From Halorubrum lipolyticum DSM 21995 (GTDB lineage Archaea; Halobacteriota; Halobacteria; Halobacteriales; Haloferacaceae), in assembly GCF_000337375.1 (NCBI RefSeq), contig NZ_AOJG01000041.1, positions 55,606 through 110,205 of the forward strand: a stretch of 54,600 nt of DNA, given 5' to 3'. The notes under the pieces are model-generated. The model was not told the origin of the DNA. It searched no databases and saw only the letters and a list, made by a program, of their open reading frames with translations. The stretch's first letter is position 1; every line of letters begins with the position of its first letter. Positions 16,475 through 25,556 of the stretch are shown here, one piece after another. Both the position numbers and the translations under genes were made by a program.

Positions 16475-16978
16475 ATGGTCGCAGACGAGGGGGCCGCCGG
16501 TCCCGATTCGGACCCCGACCCCGACGACGTCGACGCCGCGGCGCTGTTAGCGCGCGCGGGCTTCGACGCGGACGAGAGCGTTCTCACCCGCCGACAGGCC
16601 GAGGTGCTGGCCCTCCGCGAGCGGGGACTCCGCCAGTCCGACATCGCGGACCGGCTGGGCACGTCGCGCGCCAACGTCTCCAGCGTCGAGGCCAGCGCCC
16701 GCGACAACGTGGCGAGCGCCCGCGAGACGGTCGCGTTCGCCGAGGCGCTCGCCGCCCCGGTCCGCGTCGAGATCGAATCGGGGACCGACCTCTACGACGC
16801 GCCGAAGCGGGTGTACGACGCCTGCGACGAGGCGGGCGTGAAGGTGAACCAGACCGCGCCCGACCTGATGAAGACGATCGGCGACCGCGCGGGCGACGCG
16901 GTCCACGGACGCGAGGTGCGCGACCGGCTGTTCGTCACCGTCGACTCCGACGGGACGATCCGGGTGCGGCGGCCCTGA
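16475..16978 (+). CDS. Tfx family DNA-binding regulator
   Basis: A 167-residue protein. After an acidic N-terminus, residues about 36-85 hold a helix-turn-helix: VLTRRQAEVLALRERGLRQS, then DIADRLGTSRANVSSVEASA. This is the typical core of Tfx proteins, archaeal regulators first seen upstream of a formylmethanofuran dehydrogenase operon. The C-terminal part (VRVEIESGTDLYDAPKRVYD; VRDRLFVTVDSDGTIRVRR) is the conserved Tfx extension. ATG at 16475 is used; an in-frame TTG upstream is less likely. The target genes are not evident. Confidence 0.9.
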   Translation: MVADEGAAGPDSDPDPDDVDAAALLARAGFDADESVLTRRQAEVLALRERGLRQSDIADRLGTSRANVSSVEASARDNVASARETVAFAEALAAPVRVEIESGTDLYDAPKRVYDACDEAGVKVNQTAPDLMKTIGDRAGDAVHGREVRDRLFVTVDSDGTIRVRRP

Positions 16979-17010
16979 GCCGGCGGCGAAATCCGCCCGG
17001 TCGCGTCACC

Positions 17011-18036
17011 TCACTCCGCCAGCCGCTCGGCCACGCCGACGAGCGTCGACCCCGCGGTGACGGTCGCCTCGCGAGCGATCGAGTAGACGATCCCGTCGCG
17101 GTCGGCCGCGGCGGTCTGGAGCGGCTCGAACGTCGCGGGGTCGTGAACGACGCCGAGGCGGTCGCCTTCTTCGACCTCGTCGCCGACCGAGAGGTCTCGC
17201 TCGGGGGTGAACAGCCCGGAGTCCGCGGCCTCGACGCGCCCGAGGTGGTTCCGCGCGACCGTGCCGTCCCACGGCGCCGGCTCGCCGGGCAACAGGCCCT
17301 CGTGTCGGAGCACGCCGAGCAGTCCGTCGACGCCGGCGTCGACCGCCTCGGGGACGACCTCGCGGCTGTGCGCGAGCTCCGGGGTGACCGTCGGGATCCC
17401 TCGGCGGGTGGCGGCGACGCGGAGCTTGCCGGCGAAGCCGCGTTCGGCCCACTCCGCGTCCGCCTCGTCTCCCGCCGCCTCCGCGAGCAGGAGGTCGGTG
17501 CCGAACGCCTCCGCGAGCGCTCGGCAGGCCGGGTCGTCCTCCATGTACACCGCGTGCGTGAGCATCGCGGGCGACCCGGTGTGGAGGTCGACGACCGCGT
17601 CCGCCGCGCTCGCGAACCGCCACAGCCGGGCCGCCATCCGCTCGTGGAGCGTCCCGTCGGCGTCGCCGGGCCAGCAGCGGTTCATGTTCGAGTGGACCGC
17701 GTCGAGCGACTCCGGCGTGGTGTACGAGACCCGGTCGAAGGTGAGCGGGTCGGCGACCGGGACGGTGACGAGGGTCCCCGAGACCGCCGCGTCGACCGCG
17801 TCGTCGGCCGTTCCCGTCAGCCGCTCGTGGAGCCGACGGAGGGCCGCCGTCCCGTTCACCTCTCTGCCGTGCTGGGCCGCCTGCGCGTAGACGACGGGGC
17901 CGCCGTCCGTCGGCGCGTCGAGTTCGGGACCGTCCGCGCCGTCGACGAGGCGCCCCTCGCCGTAGGCGTGGACGGTCGTGCGGATCGGGCTCCCCGAGGG
18001 GAGCCGCGCGAGGACGAGTTCGCGAGCGTCGTGCAT
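17011..18036 (-). CDS. Succinylglutamate desuccinylase/aspartoacylase-family hydrolase
   Basis: A 341-residue zinc carboxypeptidase-like enzyme. The zinc ligands of the M14/AstE-AspA family are seen as QHGREVNG (His and Glu) and VDLHTG (His); a catalytic-type glutamate lies in VTPELAHS at about residue 225. The C-terminal part (LSVGDEVEEGDRLGVVHDP) is the beta-barrel typical of the family. These enzymes remove acyl groups from amino acids; the substrate cannot be told here. A TTTATAA box about 28 bp before the ATG predicts a leaderless mRNA. It is divergent from the metallo-beta-lactamase gene. Confidence 0.86.
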   Translation of the reverse strand: MHDARELVLARLPSGSPIRTTVHAYGEGRLVDGADGPELDAPTDGGPVVYAQAAQHGREVNGTAALRRLHERLTGTADDAVDAAVSGTLVTVPVADPLTFDRVSYTTPESLDAVHSNMNRCWPGDADGTLHERMAARLWRFASAADAVVDLHTGSPAMLTHAVYMEDDPACRALAEAFGTDLLLAEAAGDEADAEWAERGFAGKLRVAATRRGIPTVTPELAHSREVVPEAVDAGVDGLLGVLRHEGLLPGEPAPWDGTVARNHLGRVEAADSGLFTPERDLSVGDEVEEGDRLGVVHDPATFEPLQTAAADRDGIVYSIAREATVTAGSTLVGVAERLAE

Positions 18037-18060
18037 ACCGGAGCGTCGTCCCTAACGGGC

Positions 18061-18067
18061 TTATAAA
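18061..18067 (-). promoter_or_regulatory. TATA box for the desuccinylase-like gene
   Basis: On the minus strand this reads TTTATAA, centred about 28 bp before the ATG at 18036. This is the standard spacing for leaderless haloarchaeal transcripts. Confidence 0.6.
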
Positions 18068-18219
18068 TCGGGGCGAAGAGGCGAAGCGTCGACGGCACGC
18101 GCTTGGGTGCCGACTCGACCGGCCGACCGCGGGTACGGCTCCGACCGACCGACCACGGGAACGGCTCCGGCCGGGCGACCGCGGACGCTAAGTCCGTGGG
18201 CCGTCGACCCCGATCCGAG

Positions 18220-19047
18220 ATGCGGGTCACCCTCCTCGGCACCGGCGACACGACCGGAACGCCGACGGTCGGCTGCGACTGCGACACCTGCGCCGCGGCG
18301 CGCGAACGCGGGGTGTCGCGCTCGCGGTTCTCGGTCCACGTCGCGAACGAGCGCACGGGCGAGTCGCTGCTCGTCGACTTCAGCCCCGACTTCCGGAGCC
18401 AGTTCCTCGACAACGACGTGCCGCTGCCCGACGCCGGCATCGTGACGCACATCCACTTCGACCACCTCGACGGCCTCGGCAACGTCTACCGGCTGGTCGA
18501 CGGACTCCCGGTCCACGCGCCGAACGAGACCGACCCCGCCACCGACGAGAGCGTTGCGGAGACTATCCGCGCGAAGTACGACTACCTCGAAGACCGGATC
18601 GGCGTCCACTCGCGCGCGCCGTTCGAGCCCTTCGAGACGTGCGGGTTCGAGGTCCGGTTCGTCCCCGTCGACCACCCGCCGCTGCTGTGTTACGGCGTCG
18701 TGGTCGAGGACCCCGAGACGGGCGCGAAGCTCTCGCTGACGGGCGACACGAGCTACGACGTCCCCGAGCGCTCCCGCGAGGCGCTTTCCGACGCCGACCT
18801 CCTCCTCGCCGACGCCATCGTCCCCGCGTCGCTCTGCGAACACCACCCGATCGGCGGGCGCCACGAGGGACCCGACGGCGTCCCGCGCACGTTCGGCACG
18901 AAGCACATGACTCGGGAGGGCGCGCTCGCGCTCGCCGACGAGCTGGACGCCGACCGCACCCGGCTCGTCCACCTCGCGCACTACTACCCGCCCGACGAGG
19001 CGTTCGAGGAGCCGCTCGCGGCGGACGGGGAAGTGTACGAGCTGTGA
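18220..19047 (+). CDS. Metallo-beta-lactamase-fold phosphodiesterase (PhnP-like)
   Basis: A 275-residue MBL-fold hydrolase. The N-terminus MRVTLLGTGDTTGTPTVGCD and the following CDTC are typical of the PhnP / 1,2-cyclic phosphodiesterase group. The zinc site is seen as THIHFDHLDGLGN (HxHxDH), then VDHPPLLCYG, SLTGDTSYD and the final HLAHYYP. PhnP opens ribose 1,2-cyclic phosphate, but no other phn genes are near, so the substrate is open. The start at 18220 gives the family N-terminus and has a TAAG-type promoter box about 28 bp before it. Confidence 0.9.
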   Translation: MRVTLLGTGDTTGTPTVGCDCDTCAAARERGVSRSRFSVHVANERTGESLLVDFSPDFRSQFLDNDVPLPDAGIVTHIHFDHLDGLGNVYRLVDGLPVHAPNETDPATDESVAETIRAKYDYLEDRIGVHSRAPFEPFETCGFEVRFVPVDHPPLLCYGVVVEDPETGAKLSLTGDTSYDVPERSREALSDADLLLADAIVPASLCEHHPIGGRHEGPDGVPRTFGTKHMTREGALALADELDADRTRLVHLAHYYPPDEAFEEPLAADGEVYEL

Positions 19048-19087
19048 GCTGTATCCTTTTGTCTCGCTAGCACGTACCACGGTAGAG

Positions 19088-20191
19088 ATGAGCGTTCGAT
19101 CCCGGGTCGTCGACGCGCTCGACCGGCTGGAGCCGCCGCCGCGCGCGGTCGACTGGTCGCTGTTCGCGTTCGTCGTCGCCGAGGCAGTGACGGGACTCGT
19201 CTCGTTCACCGTGGGCGTCCCCGAGGGGTGGCCGCTCTTCTGGCTCCACCGCGCGCTCGGCGTCGGGATCGTCGCCCTCCTCGGGTGGAAGCTCGCGCGG
19301 GTCCGCCGCCGGCTCACCGATCCCGGCCTGTGGCGGCGGTCGACCGCGCTGTCGGTCCTGACGCTCGTCGCCGCGCTCGGCGCGCTCGCGACCGGGACCG
19401 CGTGGGTGTTCGGCCTCGACGTGCGGATCTCGTACTGGACGCTCCTCTCCGTCCACGTCGGGTTCGGGCTCGCCCTGGTCCCGCTCGTGGCCGCGCACGC
19501 GACGACCCGGTTCCGGCTCCCCCGGCGGGTCGACTTCGAGCGCCGTCGGACTGCAGTGCGCTACACCGTCCTGCTCGCCGCGGGGGCGGCGACGTACCGC
19601 CTCCAGCAGGGCGTCAACGACCTGCTCGACACGGCCGGCGCGGACCGGCGATTCACCGGGTCACAGCCGCGGGAGGGCGAGGGCAACGCCGCCTTCCCGA
19701 TCACCTCGTGGGTCGCCGACGACCCCGACCCGATCGACCGGGACGCGTATCGGTTGACGGTCGATGGACTCGTGAGCGACCCGTTCGAGCTCGGCGCCGA
19801 CGAACTCGACGCCGGCCACCGGACCGAGGCGCTGCTCGACTGCACGAGCGGCTGGTACACGGTACAGGAGTGGGGCGGGATCCGCGTCGGCGACCTGCTC
19901 GACGCGGCCGGCGGGACGGCGGTCGAGGACGCAGACCGCGAGCCGGCCTACGTCCGGTTCACGTCGGTCACGGGGTACCGGTGGAGCCTCCCGCTAGCGG
20001 AGGCGGAAGACGCCCTGCTGGCGACCCGCGTCGGCGGCGACCGGCTCTCGCACGGGCACGGCGCGCCGGCCCGCCTCGTCGCGCCAAACCGGCGGGGGTT
20101 CCAGTGGGTGAAGTGGGTGACCCGCGTGGAGGTCCGGGCGGAGTACGACCTCGGTCAGTGGGTCGTGACACTGGTGAGCGGGTTTGAGTGA
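19088..20191 (+). CDS. Membrane-anchored molybdopterin oxidoreductase domain protein
   Basis: A 367-residue protein. About four membrane helices cover residues 15-165 (SLFAFVVAEAVTGLVSFTVG; HRALGVGIVALLGWKLARV, and others), reminiscent of a ferric-reductase or cytochrome b-like anchor. The C-terminal half is a sulfite-oxidase/YedY-type molybdopterin domain: YRLTVDGLVSDPFEL, then ALLDCTSGWYTVQEWGGIRV with the molybdenum-ligand cysteine, and GFQWVKWVTRVEV. In YedY systems the catalytic and membrane parts are separate (MsrP and MsrQ); here they are fused. The electron donor and substrate are unknown. Confidence 0.85.
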   Translation: MSVRSRVVDALDRLEPPPRAVDWSLFAFVVAEAVTGLVSFTVGVPEGWPLFWLHRALGVGIVALLGWKLARVRRRLTDPGLWRRSTALSVLTLVAALGALATGTAWVFGLDVRISYWTLLSVHVGFGLALVPLVAAHATTRFRLPRRVDFERRRTAVRYTVLLAAGAATYRLQQGVNDLLDTAGADRRFTGSQPREGEGNAAFPITSWVADDPDPIDRDAYRLTVDGLVSDPFELGADELDAGHRTEALLDCTSGWYTVQEWGGIRVGDLLDAAGGTAVEDADREPAYVRFTSVTGYRWSLPLAEAEDALLATRVGGDRLSHGHGAPARLVAPNRRGFQWVKWVTRVEVRAEYDLGQWVVTLVSGFE

Positions 20192-20199
20192 ACCCGGAG

Positions 20200-20424
20200 T
20201 CAGGACTCCGGTCTTCGTGTATCGACTCCGGATTTCAGTTCCCGGCGCGTCTCCCGTGCGTGTTCGGGTGCGTCGCTTCCTTCCCAGAGACCGGCCCCGG
20301 ACCGACGGTCCTCGTGGTGCTCGCGGAGCAGCCGCGTGAGCAGGTTGTCGAAGGTCTCGTCGTCGCCCTTCAGCGACGCGAGGGCGGCGTGCGTCTCCTC
20401 GTCGACACGAATGCGCTTCGCCAT
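20200..20424 (-). CDS. VapB-like antitoxin, no toxin beside it
   Basis: A 74-residue protein, MAKRIRVDEETHAALASLKG followed by DDETFDNLLTRLLREHHEDR. This matches the archaeal VapB-type (DUF217/AbrB-less) antitoxin pattern: a ribbon-helix-helix-like N-terminus and an unstructured toxin-binding tail. Normally a PIN-domain VapC toxin follows within a few bases. Here the gene runs straight into the 3' end of the molybdopterin gene, so no toxin is present. It may be a domesticated regulator or an orphan antitoxin. Confidence 0.75.
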   Translation of the reverse strand: MAKRIRVDEETHAALASLKGDDETFDNLLTRLLREHHEDRRSGAGLWEGSDAPEHARETRRELKSGVDTRRPES

Positions 20425-20470
20425 GTGAACCAGTTGCCACTCGATTGCAATACCGTTTCACCGACCAAAC

Positions 20471-22954
20471 TCACTCGTACTCGCTCCCGACGACCTCGCG
20501 GATGCGCTCGGCGGTCACCGGGCCGACGCCCTCGACCTCCAAAAGGTCGTCCTCGGGCGCGGTCATCACGGCCTCGACGGTGCCGAAGTGTTCGAGGAGG
20601 GTCCGCGCCGTGACGGGGCCGATGTCGGCGATAGAGGAGACGACGTATTCCTGCTGTTCCGCGCGGGTCTTCGTCGTCTTCTCGCCGTGGACGCTCACCT
20701 CGCGGTCGCGGGTCTCCTGCTCGCGCTTGGCGATCGTCGCGAGGAGTTCCGTGGTGTCTCCCTCGTCCTCGGTCCGGAGCACGCTCACGTCGAAGTCGAC
20801 CGCGAGCGACGCGAGCGCGCCCCGGATCGCGTTGGGTTCGATGTCGCGCTGGCCGTAGAGGTTCGTCCCCTCGACGACCATCACGGGGCGGGCGTACGCC
20901 CGCGAGAGCTCGCCCACCTGCTCGAACATCGACCGGTCGGAGTCGAGCATCGAGTCGACGAAGTCGGCCGCCGACTTGCGCTCGACGGCGACGCGGTCGG
21001 AGAGCACGTAGTCGCCGACCGCGAGCGTCTCCAGCCGGGTGACGAGCCCGTCGCGCGTCGAGAGGTCCTTCGCGATGGCGGAGTCGAGCTCGCGCTGGTC
21101 GACGACGACCTCGACGCCCTCGTCGACGCCGGCGGTGGCAACGACGCCGTCGTCGTCGCTGTCGGCGCCATCGTCGCTGTCGTCCGCCTCACCTTTCGGC
21201 GTCGTCTCACGGTCGTCCCCGTCCTCATCGCTCTCCCGCGCTTCCGCGGCGAAGTCGGTGAGGCCGGCGTCGCCGTCGACGGCAGTGTCGCCGCCGTCGT
21301 CGCCATCGTCACTGCCAGCCGCGCTATCGTCGGCTTCCGCTTCGGCGTCCGCCTCGGTCGATCCCCCGGAAAACGCGTCGAGGCCGGCCTGCCCGTCGTC
21401 GCCGACGGTCTCCTCGATGTCGTCGGTGGCCTCCTTCAGCTCCGAGAGCTGGCTGGCCATCTTCTTCTCGCGCCGGCGAGAGATCCAGAAGAACGCCTCG
21501 TCGCGGGTGTCCTCGGCCATCAGGACGACCACCTTCCCCTCGGCCTGCCGGCCGGTCCGGCCCTTGCGCTGGATCGAGCGGATCGCGGTCGGGACCGGCT
21601 CGTAGAAGCAGACCAGATCGACCTCGGGGACGTCGAGCCCCTCCTCGGCGACCGACGTGGAGACGAGCACCTCGAACTCGCCGGCCTTGAACTCGTCGAG
21701 CGTCTCCTGCTGCTGTTTCTGGCTCATCCCGTCGGATCCCTCCTTGTCGCCCTGGCCGACGAACTTCCGCACGTCGAAGCTCGCGGAGAGGAACTCCACG
21801 AGCGCCTCGGCGGTGTCGCGAGATTCGGTGAAGAGGATGGCGCGCTCGCCCTCGTTGATCCCGAGGGTCTCGGCCAAGAGGATCCGGGCCTTCGAGAACT
21901 TCGGGTGGAGCCCGTCGAACGACTCGGCCTTCCGCATCGCCTCGCGCACCTTGGGGTCCGCGACCATCCGCTGGCTCGCCTTCGAGGCGCCCGACGAGCG
22001 GGCGGCCTCGCGCTGGCGCTCGAAGTAGCGTCGGACGGACTCGACGGACTGGGTCTCGACCAGTTCGGTCGCGCGCCGGAGCTTCATCACCTCGGCGTGG
22101 GTGCTCATCCCCTTGTACCCGTCCGACTGGTCGTTGTCCATCATCTTCTTGAGCTTCCCGCGCATCTCGTTGAGGTCGCGCTGGGAGAGGTCGGGACTCG
22201 TCTTGTTCGTCACGCCGAGCGACTTCAGCTTCTCCAGTCGGTCGGTGATCACCTCGTTGAGCGCGTCGCGGATCGCGAGGACCTCGTCCGGGAGCGTCAC
22301 CTGCTCCCACTGCACGTCGGTGTCGTGGGTGTACTCGTCGACGTCGGCGTCCGCCTCGGTCATCACCTCGACGTTCGAGAGCCCGAGGTTCTCACAGACC
22401 GTCTCGATCTCCTCGGTGTCGCCGCCGGGCGAGGCCGACATCCCGGTGACGAGCGGGTCGGCCGCGTCGGCGTGGTAGCGCTCCGCGATGTAGACGTACG
22501 CGTAGTCGCCGGTCGCGCGGTGGCACTCGTCGAAGGTGCAGTGGGTCACGTCGCGCAGCGAGATCCGGTTGCCGACGAGGTCGTTCTCGACGACCTGCGG
22601 GGTCGCGATCACGATCCGGGCGTCCTCCCAGAGGGCGGCCCGATCGTCGGGTTTCACGTCGCCGGTGAAGACGACGATCTCGTCGTCCGGGACCGAGAGC
22701 GCCTCGCGGTAGAAGTCGGCGTGCTGCTGGACGAGGGGTTTGGTAGGGGCTAAAAAGAGCGCCTTGCCGCCCGCCTCGTGGAGGCGTTCGGCGGTGACGA
22801 GCAGGCTGACCGTCGTCTTGCCGAGACCGGTCGGGAGGCAGACGAGCGTGTGTTCGTCGGCGGCGGCGTCGGCCAGTTGGAGCTGGTAGCGGCGCCGCTG
22901 GAGGAAGTCGTCGACGAGCAGGGGTCTATCGATACCGGCGGCCTCGGTCGCCAT
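20471..22954 (-). CDS. hef: Hef helicase/nuclease (XPF/FANCM-like)
   Basis: An 827-residue protein. An SF2 helicase spans about residues 15-500: Walker A LVCLPTGLGKTTVSLL, motif II FDECHRA, and motif VI RKGRTGRQAEG. A long acidic low-complexity linker (about 520-615) is a halophile expansion. An ERCC4 nuclease follows (VVVDQRELDSAIAKDL; VAVERKSAADFVDSML), and then a helix-hairpin-helix pair (IADIGPVTARTLLEHFGTVE). Hef processes stalled replication forks and is key to haloarchaeal crosslink tolerance. A TTTAG box about 28 bp before the ATG supports the start. A 34-residue gene precedes it on the same strand. Confidence 0.95.
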   Translation of the reverse strand: MATEAAGIDRPLLVDDFLQRRRYQLQLADAAADEHTLVCLPTGLGKTTVSLLVTAERLHEAGGKALFLAPTKPLVQQHADFYREALSVPDDEIVVFTGDVKPDDRAALWEDARIVIATPQVVENDLVGNRISLRDVTHCTFDECHRATGDYAYVYIAERYHADAADPLVTGMSASPGGDTEEIETVCENLGLSNVEVMTEADADVDEYTHDTDVQWEQVTLPDEVLAIRDALNEVITDRLEKLKSLGVTNKTSPDLSQRDLNEMRGKLKKMMDNDQSDGYKGMSTHAEVMKLRRATELVETQSVESVRRYFERQREAARSSGASKASQRMVADPKVREAMRKAESFDGLHPKFSKARILLAETLGINEGERAILFTESRDTAEALVEFLSASFDVRKFVGQGDKEGSDGMSQKQQQETLDEFKAGEFEVLVSTSVAEEGLDVPEVDLVCFYEPVPTAIRSIQRKGRTGRQAEGKVVVLMAEDTRDEAFFWISRRREKKMASQLSELKEATDDIEETVGDDGQAGLDAFSGGSTEADAEAEADDSAAGSDDGDDGGDTAVDGDAGLTDFAAEARESDEDGDDRETTPKGEADDSDDGADSDDDGVVATAGVDEGVEVVVDQRELDSAIAKDLSTRDGLVTRLETLAVGDYVLSDRVAVERKSAADFVDSMLDSDRSMFEQVGELSRAYARPVMVVEGTNLYGQRDIEPNAIRGALASLAVDFDVSVLRTEDEGDTTELLATIAKREQETRDREVSVHGEKTTKTRAEQQEYVVSSIADIGPVTARTLLEHFGTVEAVMTAPEDDLLEVEGVGPVTAERIREVVGSEYE

Positions 22955-23006
22955 CAGCGGTGCTTCGCCGCCGTCGGCCTAAAGCCTTCGCGAAGCGGGG
23001 TGAAAG

Positions 23007-23111
23007 TTATCGGTCGGCGGAGCGCTCCTCGCGGAGCTCCTCCGGTACGTCCTCGTCGACCAGCTTCGCCCACTCGACGAGTCGGTCTCCGGATGGCGTT
23101 TGGGCACTCAT
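23007..23111 (-). CDS. Conserved-looking 34-residue microprotein
   Basis: ATG at 23111 opens a 34-codon frame, starting MSAQTPSGDRLVEWAKLVDE and continuing DVPEELREERSADR before a TAA. The composition (acidic, with one Trp and regular helix periodicity) looks like a real haloarchaeal small protein. A TTAATA promoter-like box lies near 23137, about 27 bp before the ATG. It sits 52 bp upstream of hef on the same strand, so a regulatory or partner role is possible. I cannot verify conservation without a search. Confidence 0.6.
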   Translation of the reverse strand: MSAQTPSGDRLVEWAKLVDEDVPEELREERSADR

Positions 23112-23278
23112 CACGCGACGGATCTCAGTGGGACGTATTAACAGTTACTCCGATTCCACACGAACAGTCATCGAGGTCGCCCGCGATACACGCCGTCGCT
23201 CGTCGGACCGCGACGCCCACCGCCGCTCGGCCGACCGCGACTCGCACGCCTTTTACCGCTCACGCGCCTCGGGCCGGC

Positions 23279-23734
23279 ATGAGCAACCTCGACGAGTTCC
23301 TCGCGGGCGAGCGGCTCGACGACGTCGTCTTCTACCTGAGCGACGCGTACCTCGACGACGACTCCCGGCTCCGCAGCGTCGGCACCGAGACGGACGACGG
23401 GGTCCGGCTGATCCTCGACGGCGAGACCGGCCGCTCCGCGTTCGAGGCCGGCACCGGGATGGGCGCGATGGAGTTCGCGAAGACGGCGATGGGCGCCGAG
23501 GGCGAGATCGCTCGCTCGCTCGACGACGGCGCGTGCCCGTTCGCGGACGGCGATGGAGACGAGGACGGCCCCGACGACGAGCACGAGGTCCGGTTCGTCT
23601 TCGCGTTCGCGGAGGCGCAAAACGAGGAGGTCGGCGGTCTCTACGCCGAGGGCGACGTGGTCCACGCCTACGCCCACTGCACCTGCGGCGAGAGCTACTC
23701 GCACAAGTGGGTCGTCGGCGAGCGAGACGACTGA
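23279..23734 (+). CDS. DUF5807-like haloarchaeal protein
   Basis: A 151-residue acidic protein, MSNLDEFLAGERLDDVVFYL at the N-terminus. It has no membrane segment. The C-terminus contains HAYAHCTCGESYSHKWVVGE, a CxC with nearby histidines that may hold a metal. The layout matches the haloarchaea-only DUF5807 family of unknown function. The start at 23279 is preferred to longer frames because a TTTTA box (about 23250-23255) lies about 26 bp upstream. It is convergent with the acyl-CoA ligase gene. Confidence 0.82.
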   Translation: MSNLDEFLAGERLDDVVFYLSDAYLDDDSRLRSVGTETDDGVRLILDGETGRSAFEAGTGMGAMEFAKTAMGAEGEIARSLDDGACPFADGDGDEDGPDDEHEVRFVFAFAEAQNEEVGGLYAEGDVVHAYAHCTCGESYSHKWVVGERDD

Positions 23735-23756
23735 GAGACGGAACCGGAGAGACCCC

Positions 23757-25409
23757 CTACTCCTGCTCGGGCGCGTCTTCCTCCGGCACCGACCCGTCGA
23801 CGAGCGACTGGTCGGCGTACTGCTCCCGGAGGTCCTTCTTCGAGAACTTCCCGGTCGCGGTCTTGGGCACCTCGTCGATGAACTCCACCGCGTCCGGCAC
23901 CCACCACTTCGGGTACTCCTCGCGGAGGCCGGACTCGATCTCCTCGACCAGGGCCTCGCGGTCGACCCCGTCGGCCGCGACGACGAACGCGACCGGGCGC
24001 TCCTGCCAGCGCTCGTGGGGGACGCCGACCACGGTCGCCTCGCTCACGCCGTCGTAGGCCATGATCGCGTTCTCCAACTCGACGCTGGATATCCACTCGC
24101 CGCCCGACTTGATCACGTCTTTCGTCCGGTCGACGAGCTGGATGTAGCCGTCCTCGTCGACGGTGACCACGTCGCCGGTCTTCAGCCAGCCGTCGACGAA
24201 CTCCTCCTCGCTGGCCTCGGGTCGAGCGAAGTACTCCTTCGTGACCCACGGCCCGCGGATCCGGAGCTCGCCGAACGCCTCGCCGTCCCACGGGATCTCC
24301 TCGCCGTCCTCGTCGATCACCTCGAACTCCAACCCGGGGACGACGAGCCCCTGCTTCGACCGCTTGTCGACCTGCGTCTCGTAGTCGGCGTCGCGGAGGT
24401 CGCTCGTGAGGTGGGAGACGGTGCCGATCGGCGACAGCTCCGTCATCCCCCACGCGTGGAGCACCTCGACGCCCCGGTCGTCGTACCACTCGATCAGCGA
24501 CTGCGGCGCGGCCGCGCCGCCGACGATCACGGTGTCGAGCGTCGAGAGGTCGACGTCGTTCCCCTCGCCGATGTACTCCCGGAGGCCGAGCCACACCGTC
24601 GGAACGCCCGCCGAGACCGTCACGCCCTCCTCCTCGATCAGCGCGGCGAGGTCGGCCGGGTCCGGCGACGGTCCGGGGTAGACGTGTTTCGCGCCCGCCG
24701 CGGTCGCCGTGAACGGCATCCCCCACGCGTTGACGTGGAACATGGGAACGACCGGCATGACCACGTCGGAGTCCTCCATCGGGATCCCCTGCGGCGTCTG
24801 GGAGGCCATCGTGTGACTCCACAGCATCGACTGGGTGTACTCGACACCCTTCGGCTTCCCCGTCGTGCCGGAGGTGTAACAGAGCCCGGCGGGCTGGTCG
24901 CTGTCGAGCTCGGGCCAGTTGTACTCAGTCGGCTGGTCCGCGATGAACTCCTCGTAGGGCGTGGCGTCGAGCGCGTCGATCTCGGACGACCCCATGGAGA
25001 CGAAGTCCACGTCGTCGAACTCGGCGGCGCCCTCGGCCGCGCCGGCGAGTTTGGGGGCCAGCGACGCGTCGACGAAGACGATCTCGTCTTCGGCGTCGTC
25101 GACGATGTACCGGATGTGCTCGTCGGGCAGCAGGGGGTTGATCGTGTGGAGCTGCGCGCCCGTGCTCGGAACGCCGAAGTACGTCTCGAAGTGGCGGGTG
25201 TGGTTCCAACAGAAGGTCGCTACCCTGTCGCCGCGTTCGATCCCGTGCTCGTCGAGCGCGTTCGCGAGTTGAGCCGTCCGATCGGCGTACTCGGCGTAGG
25301 TGTGCCGCGTGCGACCCTCGTGCGTCCGAGAGACGATCTCGGTGTCGGGGTAGAGTCGTTCGGCGCGCCACAGGAACGGTCGAAGCGTCTGGGAGTGTCC
25401 ACCGGGCAT
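23757..25409 (-). CDS. Acyl-CoA synthetase (AMP-forming)
   Basis: A 550-residue ANL-superfamily ligase that activates a carboxylic acid with ATP to an acyl-AMP and then to acyl-CoA. The AMP-binding motif CYTSGTTGKPKGVEYTQ is at about residue 180. The others are the A5-like motif HAWGMTELSPIG, A7 with DGWLKTGDVV, A8 RTKDVIKSGGEWIS, and the catalytic lysine in PKTATGKFSKKDL near the C-terminus. The long-chain or medium-chain acid specificity cannot be read from these motifs. It stands alone between a convergent gene and the large repeat copy C. Confidence 0.93.
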   Translation of the reverse strand: MPGGHSQTLRPFLWRAERLYPDTEIVSRTHEGRTRHTYAEYADRTAQLANALDEHGIERGDRVATFCWNHTRHFETYFGVPSTGAQLHTINPLLPDEHIRYIVDDAEDEIVFVDASLAPKLAGAAEGAAEFDDVDFVSMGSSEIDALDATPYEEFIADQPTEYNWPELDSDQPAGLCYTSGTTGKPKGVEYTQSMLWSHTMASQTPQGIPMEDSDVVMPVVPMFHVNAWGMPFTATAAGAKHVYPGPSPDPADLAALIEEEGVTVSAGVPTVWLGLREYIGEGNDVDLSTLDTVIVGGAAAPQSLIEWYDDRGVEVLHAWGMTELSPIGTVSHLTSDLRDADYETQVDKRSKQGLVVPGLEFEVIDEDGEEIPWDGEAFGELRIRGPWVTKEYFARPEASEEEFVDGWLKTGDVVTVDEDGYIQLVDRTKDVIKSGGEWISSVELENAIMAYDGVSEATVVGVPHERWQERPVAFVVAADGVDREALVEEIESGLREEYPKWWVPDAVEFIDEVPKTATGKFSKKDLREQYADQSLVDGSVPEEDAPEQE

Positions 25410-25556
25410 ACCTCACACACCACGAAGTCGAGAACTATGAACATTGGCATGATTGATCGTGAGCGTCGGACGACGAGGTGACCGCGTCGAACGCTCTGGT
25501 AGATCGTTGTCGACGACGGATCAACGGTGGACCGGTCCGAGGGCTTGATCAAGCAG

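Noticed and set aside
20588-22753. A 721-codon plus-strand frame
   Set aside because: It lies entirely opposite hef, whose helicase, ERCC4 and HhH motifs are unmistakable. The frame has the repetitive VR/VD/LG pattern of an antisense shadow.
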